Shown here in pieces: positions 1 through 7,500 of a stretch of DNA of 10,921 nucleotides. The stretch is from UBA1231 sp045123185 (lineage in GTDB: Bacteria; Bacillota_I; Bacilli_A; ML615J-28; CAG-313), in assembly GCA_045123185.1 (NCBI GenBank), contig JBGVIL010000124.1, positions 1-10,921 on the forward strand. Reading direction: 5' to 3'. The notes beneath the pieces are model-generated. The model saw nothing but the letters and a program-made list of their open reading frames with translations. It was not told the origin of the DNA and made no database searches. Position numbers and translations under genes: made by a program. The first letter of the stretch is position 1. Every line of letters starts with the position of its first letter.

Positions 1-3000
1 ATAATAAAAAAGTACAAGTCGAGATAGCTTTGAAAGATAATCTATCGAAGCAATTAGACTCACTTTCATCTAAAGTAAAGAAAGTTGCCCAAGATATGCA
101 GAACTCTGTCAGAAGTATGCAAAATGCATTTAATGGTGTAAAGATAAATACTACTGGCATAGACTCTAGTATTAGTTCTATTAAGAAGAAACTTCAATCT
201 TTAGGCAATGAGGAAGTTAAGATAGATGCTACTGTTGATGTTGATGCTTCTGCTGTAGAAGGGCTTAATAATGGAATAGATATTGTAGACTTAACAACAA
301 TGGCTAGTATTGGTAATGTCGGTAGCACTATGAGTAATGTAAGTTCTACTATGCAACAAATGAGTACTAGTATAAGAAATAGTATGCAAGGGGCTATACA
401 AGATACTGAATCTTACCAAGCTAAGATTAAACAAGTAACTAATGTTTGGGAAGAACTTAATACCAAAATGAGTCAAACACCTCCATCTGGTTTTGAAAAC
501 TATACTCCAGTGCTTGATGATATTAAAAAGGAAATTATTAGTTTGATAGCATTTTTTGAAGAATTTAAAGATGAAGTTGGTTCTGCTAATAATGCTCTAA
601 GTAGTTTAAACTCTATGCAAGATTCTATTAAGAGTAGAAGTATATTTACTGATAATAAGCCTAAAATTCAAAATGAAATAGATAAAATGGTTCAAAATTC
701 TACACCAAGACAAGGGGTAGAGATACCAGTAGAAATAAAGAATTTAGCAGAAGTTAAAAGTACTATTGCTAAATTTAAGGCTCAAATAAAAAATAATGAA
801 GCCGAAATAAGTGTTAATACTGGTAAATTAAGAACAACTCAAACGATATTAGAAAACCAAATCAAGAGTATTAAATCTAAACTTACGGAATCAATAAACA
901 TAGGAGATACTTCTGGAATACAAAAGTATCAGCAACAACTTACTACAGCTTTTAGAAAGCTAACACAAGAAAGTAGCAAATATAGTAGTAATATTCAGAA
1001 ACTTAAGCATGAGAATATAGCACTAAATGAAGCTATAAGACTTAATACAAATGCTTCTAAGCAGATGGTAAATACAATTAATCAGAATAATACTGCTTTA
1101 GGTAAATTAAAATCATTTGTTGGTACTGCTACAACAAAGCTTAAAGAAATGGCTACTGCTCAAAATACTGTTACTAAGAGTAGCAATAAGATGAAAGGTG
1201 CATTAAGTAATTTAAAAGGTATCTTATCTCAATTAGGAATTATGTTTGGTATATACCAATTAGTTAACTTTTCTAAGAGTTGTGTAAACACTGCTTCTGA
1301 CTTAGAAGAGGTTGCTAATGTAATTGATGTTGTTTTCGGTGAATCAGCAGATACTATGAATGACTGGGCTAAGACTAATGCTAGTGCGTTTGGTTTATCT
1401 GAATTATCAGCTAAACAATATTTAGGAACTATAGGCTCAATATTTGATAGCTCTGGTATGGGAAAATATACTGCTGAAATGAGCAAACAAATTGTTCAAC
1501 TTTCTGGAGACTTATCGTCATTTTATAATTTGTCTAATGAAGAAGCCTTTACTAAAATAAGGTCTGGATTAATGGGTGAAGTAGAACCTCTTAGACAACT
1601 AGGAATTAATATGTCGGTTGCAACAATGGAGAGTTATGCTCTTTCTAAAGGTATTACAACAGCATATTCAGAAATGAGTCAAGCAGACCAAGTAATGTTA
1701 AGATATAACTACCTTATGGAAATGACAAGAAAAGTGCAAGGAGATTTTGCTAATACACAATATAGTTATGCTAATAGTGTTAGAACATTACAAAATAGTT
1801 TTAGTGCTTTAAAAAGTGAATTGGGTCAAAGTCTTATAGCTTGTTTAACACCAGTTATAAAAGTAATTAGTACAATAATATCATATTTAACTGCCCTAGC
1901 TAAAGCATTTAATAATTTCCTTAGAAGTATTGGAATCTTAAAAGGTGTTGCTGGTGCTGTTGGTAGTGCTATAGATAAAATAACAGGTAATGATACTATA
2001 GGGGGATTAGGTGATGTTGGTAGTGCAATTGGTGGCGTTGGTGATTCTGCTTCTGGTGCTAGTGGAGCTGTTAAAGACCTAAAGAAAGAATTAAAGGGTT
2101 TAATGGGTATTGATGCACTTAATAAATTACCAGAACCTAATAGTGACTCTGGTTCTGGTGGAAGTGGAGGTTCTGGAGGTTCTGGAGGCTCTGGTGGAGG
2201 TGCTGGTGGTATAGATACTAGTGGTTTAACTATAGAACCAGTTGAAGGATATAGCAGAGAATTAGAATCTGAATTGGACAGAATTTCTAAGATGGTACAA
2301 GCATGGTTAAATACATTTAACTTTAATCCATTAATAGAATCATTCAAGAGGTTTGGAAGTGCTATTAGTACGGCTTTACAACCAGTAGGTAAACTTATAG
2401 GTTGGTTCTTGAAAGATGTCCTAGACCCATTAGCTCACTTCACAATAGAAAGTATATTACCTAACTTCTTTGATACTTTAAGTGGAATATTAGAAATATT
2501 ATCACCTATATTAAAGAATGCTGTAGATGCTTTCATAATATTTAATGAAATAGTGTTAATACCTATTGCTAAATTTACTGGTGGAGTATTCGTAAAAGTA
2601 TGGGAAGCTATAAATACTGTGCTTGAAAAGATTGGTAACTTCTTTAATAGTAACCCTATAGGTCAAAAGATAGCAGAAGTTATGGGTACTATTGTCGGAG
2701 TATTAGCTGGTATTGGTGAAACAATATTAATAGTTGTTGGAGTTATTAAAACAGTAACAACAGTAGCTTCTGGTATATCTAAAGCTGTAAGTTTGGTAAC
2801 TTCTGCATTTTCATTGTTAACAAGTCCAGTTGGTTTAGTAATAGCTGGAATAGTAGCTTTAATTGCTGTTATAGTTCTATGTGTTAAGCACTGGGATAAG
2901 ATTAAAGAAGTTGCTTCTAATGTTTGGGAAGCTATTAAGAACGCTTGGAGTACTGCTTGGAGCTGGTTTAAATCTACAGTAGTAGACCCTATAGTGGAAG

Positions 3001-4094
3001 TATTTAGCACTTGTTGGGATACAGTATCAAATGTAGTTACTGTAGCTGTTATGTTAATACAATCCATATGGAATGGTATAGTCGATTTCTTTAGTGGATT
3101 ATGGGATAACGTAGTTACAGTATTTACAAGCTATGTAGATTTAATAAAACAATTATTTGAAGCATGGATAATTGCATTGAAAACTGTATGGACACCTATT
3201 ATCAAGTTCTTCAAAGACGTATGGGATAGCATTGTAAATGCTTTAAGTCCAGTAATAGATACGGTAGTAGATTTCTTCAAGAAAGCTTGGGATAGCATTA
3301 AAAATGTATGGAAGGTTGTTTGTAGTTGGTTCAAGACTACAGTTCTTACACCAGTTCAAAATGCTTTCAATACTGTTTGGGATACAATAAAGAATATAGT
3401 ATCTAAAGCTTGGGAAGGTATTAAAACTTTATGGAAGGTTGCTAAAGATTGGTTCAATAATACAGTTATAAATCCAATCAAGAATGTATTTAGTACTGGT
3501 TGGGATGCAATCAAGAACCTTGCTTCAAGTGCATGGAGTGGTGTTAAGAATATATGGAATACAGCTAAGGATTGGTTCGGTAATATATTTGAAGGTGTCA
3601 AGAATGTTATAAAGACTAAATTTGATGGCATTATAACACCTATAACTAACACATTTAATACTGTTAAATCAACTGTATCTGGTGCTATAGATAAAATTAA
3701 ATCTTGCTTTAACTTTACTTGGTCATTGCCAAAGTTAAAACTACCACATTTTAGTATCAAAGGTTCATTTAGTTTAAATCCACCTAGCGTACCATCATTC
3801 GGCATAGAATGGTATAAGAACGGTGGTATCATGACAGACCCAACTTTATTTGGTATTAATGGAGCTAAAGCTATGGTAGGAGGAGAAGCTGGTGCAGAGG
3901 GAATCATTCCATTGAACACATTATGGAAACAATTAGATAACTTTGCAGATAAAATAGTATCTGGTATTATGTCTAACAATAATGGTCAAGATTTGACAGT
4001 AAATCTATTATTAGATGGAAAATTAGTTACTGCGACAGTAGTAAAGAATATCAACAATCAAACAAGACTAACTGGTGTTAGTCCATTGAAGTAA
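1..4094 (+). CDS. Phage tail tape measure protein, 5'-partial
   Basis: Tape measure protein: it fills the tail tube, sets tail length during assembly and is ejected ahead of the DNA. The frame is open from base 3 (first full codon AAT), reading NKKVQVEIALKDNLSKQL. The TTG at 30 lacks a good ribosome binding site, so I place the true start just outside the window. Counting that TTG as residue 1: residues 1-390 are Ser/Thr/Lys/Gln-rich and coiled-coil-like. About 395-650 match the TP901-type tape measure core, with the stretch LMGEVEPLRQLGINMS as its signature. Residues 704-730 are a Gly-Ser linker. About 877-912 and 934-953 are hydrophobic and membrane-like. Residues 965-1195 hold 41-residue Trp-rich repeats. 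The C-terminus has the conserved VGGEAGAEGIIPL motif. I see no peptidase or muramidase domain. The 1363 visible residues would give a tail of roughly 200 nm at 1.5 angstrom per residue. Confidence 0.95.
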   Translation, partial: NKKVQVEIALKDNLSKQLDSLSSKVKKVAQDMQNSVRSMQNAFNGVKINTTGIDSSISSIKKKLQSLGNEEVKIDATVDVDASAVEGLNNGIDIVDLTTMASIGNVGSTMSNVSSTMQQMSTSIRNSMQGAIQDTESYQAKIKQVTNVWEELNTKMSQTPPSGFENYTPVLDDIKKEIISLIAFFEEFKDEVGSANNALSSLNSMQDSIKSRSIFTDNKPKIQNEIDKMVQNSTPRQGVEIPVEIKNLAEVKSTIAKFKAQIKNNEAEISVNTGKLRTTQTILENQIKSIKSKLTESINIGDTSGIQKYQQQLTTAFRKLTQESSKYSSNIQKLKHENIALNEAIRLNTNASKQMVNTINQNNTALGKLKSFVGTATTKLKEMATAQNTVTKSSNKMKGALSNLKGILSQLGIMFGIYQLVNFSKSCVNTASDLEEVANVIDVVFGESADTMNDWAKTNASAFGLSELSAKQYLGTIGSIFDSSGMGKYTAEMSKQIVQLSGDLSSFYNLSNEEAFTKIRSGLMGEVEPLRQLGINMSVATMESYALSKGITTAYSEMSQADQVMLRYNYLMEMTRKVQGDFANTQYSYANSVRTLQNSFSALKSELGQSLIACLTPVIKVISTIISYLTALAKAFNNFLRSIGILKGVAGAVGSAIDKITGNDTIGGLGDVGSAIGGVGDSASGASGAVKDLKKELKGLMGIDALNKLPEPNSDSGSGGSGGSGGSGGSGGGAGGIDTSGLTIEPVEGYSRELESELDRISKMVQAWLNTFNFNPLIESFKRFGSAISTALQPVGKLIGWFLKDVLDPLAHFTIESILPNFFDTLSGILEILSPILKNAVDAFIIFNEIVLIPIAKFTGGVFVKVWEAINTVLEKIGNFFNSNPIGQKIAEVMGTIVGVLAGIGETILIVVGVIKTVTTVASGISKAVSLVTSAFSLLTSPVGLVIAGIVALIAVIVLCVKHWDKIKEVASNVWEAIKNAWSTAWSWFKSTVVDPIVEVFSTCWDTVSNVVTVAVMLIQSIWNGIVDFFSGLWDNVVTVFTSYVDLIKQLFEAWIIALKTVWTPIIKFFKDVWDSIVNALSPVIDTVVDFFKKAWDSIKNVWKVVCSWFKTTVLTPVQNAFNTVWDTIKNIVSKAWEGIKTLWKVAKDWFNNTVINPIKNVFSTGWDAIKNLASSAWSGVKNIWNTAKDWFGNIFEGVKNVIKTKFDGIITPITNTFNTVKSTVSGAIDKIKSCFNFTWSLPKLKLPHFSIKGSFSLNPPSVPSFGIEWYKNGGIMTDPTLFGINGAKAMVGGEAGAEGIIPLNTLWKQLDNFADKIVSGIMSNNNGQDLTVNLLLDGKLVTATVVKNINNQTRLTGVSPLK
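2139..2223 (+). repeat. Gly-Ser linker coded by 9-base tandem repeats
   Basis: This stretch inside the tape measure gene encodes NSDSGSGGSGGSGGSGGSGG followed by GAGG. Five 9-base units of the type GGTTCTGGA lie at 2151-2195, differing only at synonymous positions, and a GGAGGTGCTGGTGGT tail follows. It separates the TP901 core from the hydrophobic and repeat-bearing half, so it probably acts as a flexible hinge. Because the unit is 9 bases, gain or loss of units would keep the reading frame. Confidence 0.85.
2922..3608 (+). repeat. 41-residue Trp-rich repeat array in the tape measure protein
   Basis: Three clear 123-base units start at 2922, 3285 and 3408, and a shortened unit starts at 3531. 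Each opens with (A/V)W-x-x-(I/V)-K, has a second Trp about seven residues later, then a WF pair, a TV-x-x-P(I/V) stretch and a late WD-x-(I/V) motif. The 240 bases between the first and second clear units split naturally at 3162 (another AW) into about 39 and 41 residues, which suggests two degenerate copies. The period is clear at protein level but the DNA has diverged, so these are old duplications. Similar Trp-rich helical repeats are common in tape measure proteins of Gram-positive phages. Confidence 0.8.
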
Positions 4095-4097
4095 TCA

Positions 4098-4122
4098 AGA
4101 AGAGGGCGTATTACCCTCTTCT
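4098..4122 (+). other. Intergenic hairpin with no T-tract
   Basis: AGAAGAGGG (4098-4106) pairs perfectly over 9 bp with CCCTCTTCT (4114-4122) around a 7-base loop. It begins 4 bases after the tape measure stop codon. The bases that follow, ATTAAATTT, are not a T-run, so a strong Rho-independent terminator is unlikely. Better readings are a leaky terminator, an mRNA-stabilising 3' structure, or a processing site that lets the short downstream tail gene be expressed differently from the tape measure gene. This is inference from structure and position only. Confidence 0.65.
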
Positions 4123-4154
4123 ATTAAATTTAAAAATTAAATAATCAATATAAT

Positions 4155-4160
4155 AGGAGG
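4155..4160 (+). promoter_or_regulatory. Ribosome binding site of the 120-residue tail gene
   Basis: AGGAGG lies 11 bases upstream of the ATG at 4172. The spacing is slightly long but the match to the 16S rRNA 3' end is full, which supports this start. Confidence 0.85.
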
Positions 4161-4171
4161 TAGATTTATAA

Positions 4172-4534
4172 ATGGAAGCGTTATTACAAATAAATGGAGT
4201 TGCTATGCCTACACCAGGAAGTATCGAGATTACTTACCAAGATTATGACAGCTCCGAATCTAACAGAAATGCTAAAGGTGAACTAATCAGAGAAAGGGTT
4301 AGGGCTGGGGTAAGGCGTTTAGATGTGTCATGGAAGGTGCTATATGCAGATGAAATGGCTAAAATATTAAATGCTGTAGAACCAGTATTCTTCAAAGTTA
4401 GATTCTTTGACCCAAAAACTGCTACATTTCAGACAGCAACAATGTATGTAGGAGATAGAAAACCAGTATTTTATATGTTAAGAGATGACAAAATCATTTA
4501 TACAGATTTTTCAATACCATTAATAGAAAAATAG
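4172..4534 (+). CDS. Small phage tail protein in the distal-tail slot (DUF6711-like)
   Basis: A 120-residue protein with no signal peptide or membrane segment, rich in beta-prone segments. It opens with a hydrophobic strand (LLQINGVAMPTPGSIEITY) followed by a D-Y-D-S-S-E-S-N-R-N-A-K-G motif and a basic R-E-R-V-R stretch. This pattern recalls the small Firmicute phage proteins annotated as DUF6711; I give that from memory, not from a search. It sits between the tape measure gene and the hub gene, the usual position of the distal tail protein (Dit). It is about half the length of a typical Dit (around 250 residues). It may be a minimal Dit or tube-fold adaptor joining tail tube to hub, or a tail completion protein. 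It has its own strong ribosome binding site, and a hairpin lies upstream, so its expression could differ from that of the tape measure gene. Confidence 0.85.
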   Translation: MEALLQINGVAMPTPGSIEITYQDYDSSESNRNAKGELIRERVRAGVRRLDVSWKVLYADEMAKILNAVEPVFFKVRFFDPKTATFQTATMYVGDRKPVFYMLRDDKIIYTDFSIPLIEK

Positions 4535-4537
4535 AAC

Positions 4538-4547
4538 AGGAGGTGAT
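4538..4547 (+). promoter_or_regulatory. Near-perfect ribosome binding site of the hub-fibre gene
   Basis: AGGAGGTGAT is fully complementary to the 3' end of 16S rRNA and begins 4 bases after the preceding stop codon. The GGAGG core ends 7 bases before the ATG at 4551. This fixes the start and suggests strong initiation of the 1826-codon gene. Confidence 0.9.
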
Positions 4548-4550
4548 TAA

Positions 4551-7500
4551 ATGTTTGACGCTAGAAATGTTATGTACAATGGAAGAGAGTGGAGAACTAG
4601 AATAATATTCGACAATGGTACTACAATATTTGATGAAACTACAATATGCTCATGGGAGATTACTTGTGAGCAAGATACTTCAAAGATAATCGGTGCTACC
4701 CAAGGTAAGCAATTAGAAGTTGTATTATTAGCAGATGTAGGAACTAATTTAAATGGAACTTTTAAGCTAGAAGTTGGCGAATATTATTATGATAAAGTAG
4801 AAGAGAAATATAAGACTTATTGGTTCAATATGGGGCAATATTGGAAAGTTGAAAGTGTGGAGCAAAGAGATTCACAAACTGTATGTTTAACAGCTTTCGA
4901 CCCTATGGTTTACTTATTTGGGGAAGATAAATACAGAGAAGGTGGTAATAGCACAGAAATAACTACTACTGAATTAAAGGCTCATATAGAACAAGAATAT
5001 GGTATTACAATAGATGCTACTATACCAGAGTTCACTATAATGAACCCTTATTTAGAAACATATAGAGATTGTATATCATACTTAGCAATGATTTCATCTT
5101 CAAATGCTTTCTTTAAAAATGATAGTATGACAATTAAATTCGTGCCATTAGTTCCAAAGGCTACACCAGATTTAGCAATAGATGGCGAATTTTATTATAA
5201 CATATCTTTTGATAGGTCTGAATTTAAAGTTAAGAAGATTGAATTAGATATGGGTACAGGATTTGGATATAGCAGAGGTGAGGGAACTGCTGATGAAACT
5301 GTAACGCTACAAATGCCATATGCTACTCAATTGATAACTGATGAAATATATAATAACTTAAATGGATATACACAAGAAGGAATTTCTTGTAAATTCTTGG
5401 CACATCCAGCATTAGAAAGTTTCGATACTTTAAAACTAACTGATGTATACGGAAATGTGCATTTAACCGAAATAAATGGATATAAATTGTCTTTTAGTGG
5501 TGGTTTAAGCATGGAGCTTAACACTCAAATCATGTCAGCTTCTAATACTACTACTAATTATGTAGAAAGTACTCTAAGAACTAAAATACAAATTGAAGCA
5601 GATAAAATATTGTCAATAGTTGAAGCTGAATATCAAAAGAAGGATGCAATACTAACACCAAAGGCTTCTAAGGAGAATATTGTCATAGTATTAGATGAAG
5701 ATATGACACCTTCTATAGATAATAGCATAAATATTACATTTAGTGTTCTAAAGAATCATACTGATGAAGAAGTGCCATGTGTTATTAAATCAGTAACACT
5801 ATCTGACGACAATATAACAGCAGAATATACAAATACTACAAATGTATTAACTATTAAAGCTAGTACATCAAGAGTATTTACAGCAGAAGAAGGATATATA
5901 GATGTAGTGATTGAAACACCAGAAGGTGATACTTATATGCGTTTGTTCTGGAGCACTACAATAAATACTATCGAGAATCCTCTACTAATATTATCTGCAC
6001 CTACTCAAACTTTCACAAGAGCAAATAAATTGGCGAATTTTAGTCCTTCTACAATCACTATAACAGCTTCTACAGTGCGTTGTGATGTAAAGGCATGGAA
6101 GTATTCGACAGATAACGGAAGTACGTTCACAGGGGCTGTGAGTGGCTCTAATGGGCTTACTATAAGTAACAATAAGCTTACAATAGCAAATAATTCAACA
6201 TTATTCAATAGCACTAAGAATGTGATTATAAAAGCAGAAAGTGATGAAGTATCAGATACAATCACGATAAGTAAAGTAGAAGATGCTGATATGATTTATA
6301 TTATGTTGAGCAATGAAAATCACACATTCCCAGCAACAAATGATGGTAAAGCAGTGCCAGATAGCACAACTATTGAAGTTTATGGCTTTAAAGGAATAGA
6401 TGAAGCACCAGTAACTATAGGCTCTATAAATGGATTACCAACAGGAATGACAGCTTCTATAAATGGTAACATAATCACTATTTCTGTAACTAATAAAATG
6501 AATACTTTATCTGGTTCTTTAAATATACCAATAACTTGTGAAGGTATTAGCTTTACTAAGAAATTCAGTTATTCATTAGCTGTATCTGGTGGAAAAGGTA
6601 TTTCAGAAGTTGTCGAATATTATTTAGCTACAGATAAGAAAACTGGTGTTACTGTAGATGATGGATTTGACACTATTGTACCAGAATTAACAATAGATTT
6701 CCCTTATTTATGGAACTATGAGGTTATTAGATATACAGATGGTACAGAAGATGCTACAGAACCAGCTTTAATAGGAACTTATTCAGAAGATGGTAAGGGT
6801 ATAGATAGCATTGTAGAATATTATCTAATATCATCTAAAAGCACAGGAATAACAACTTCTAGCTCTGGATGGTTAACTACTATTCCAACCTTAACAGCAG
6901 AAAATAAATATTTGTGGAACTATGAAGAAATAGTGTACACAGATGGTACTTCTGATACTACAGACCCAGTAGTGATTGGTGTTTACGGTGACAAAGGTGA
7001 AAACGCTTCATGGGTGAAAATAGAAACAACTTCACAAGTATTTAAATTAATAGGAACATCATATAGCCCAAGCACTATAACTTTATCACCAACATTCAAC
7101 AATTCAACTTACAGCAAATGGCTATATTCTACTAATAACGGAAGCACATGGACTAATGTAACATCTGGTAGCAATGGTCTAACTATTAATAAAAATAAAT
7201 TGATAATAGCCAATACTTGCTCATTATTTACAGATTCTATAAATGTTCTACAATTTAAAGTCACAGGAACTAATAATGCTGTAGATATAATGAGTATTAT
7301 GCGAATACAAGATGGCGTAGATGCTTTCACTGTAATACTAGACAATGAAGCCCATACTTTTACAGCTAATTATGAAGGCTATGCTATGGCTCAAGAAATA
7401 ACATTAGGATTATTAGGTTATGTTGGTGACGATTCTTGTAAATTAACTGTAGGCACTATAACAGGGCAACCTACAGGATTAACTACAACAATTAGCAATA

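Noticed and set aside
1826..2347. 173-residue minus-strand open frame with a Pro-Glu-rich repeat
   Set aside because: It is the reverse complement of the Gly-Ser linker and its surroundings in the tape measure gene. The Pro-rich stretch is only that repeat read backwards, there is no ribosome binding site, and the + strand frame is certain.
2663..3067. 134-residue minus-strand open frame (and similar ones at 3131-3334, 5327-5524, 6005-6265, 7109-7345, 7721-8017, 10107-10328)
   Set aside because: All lie fully inside well-supported + strand genes, have no ribosome binding sites, and give Ile/Leu/Ser-rich products typical of antisense readings of AT-rich coding DNA.
3356..3979. 207-residue minus-strand open frame
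   Set aside because: It is a shadow of the tape measure repeat region. The lack of minus-strand stops follows from codon bias and repeats on the + strand, and no family-like features or start signals are seen.
4098..4122. Strong Rho-independent terminator after the tape measure gene
   Set aside because: The stem is good but is followed by ATTAAATTT instead of a T-run, and the next genes are clearly part of the same tail module. It is kept only as a hairpin of uncertain role.
4149..4154. Perfect TATAAT as a possible -10 promoter box before the 120-residue tail gene
   Set aside because: No TTGACA-like -35 box lies about 17 bases upstream (the region is AT-only). Transcription from it would also start after the AGGAGG at 4155-4160 and lose the ribosome binding site. 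It is probably chance in AT-rich sequence.
6591..6995. Recent DNA duplication of the YLWNYE module
   Set aside because: The copies are similar as proteins but well diverged in DNA and differ by one residue in length, so this is not a recent duplication or an assembly artefact.
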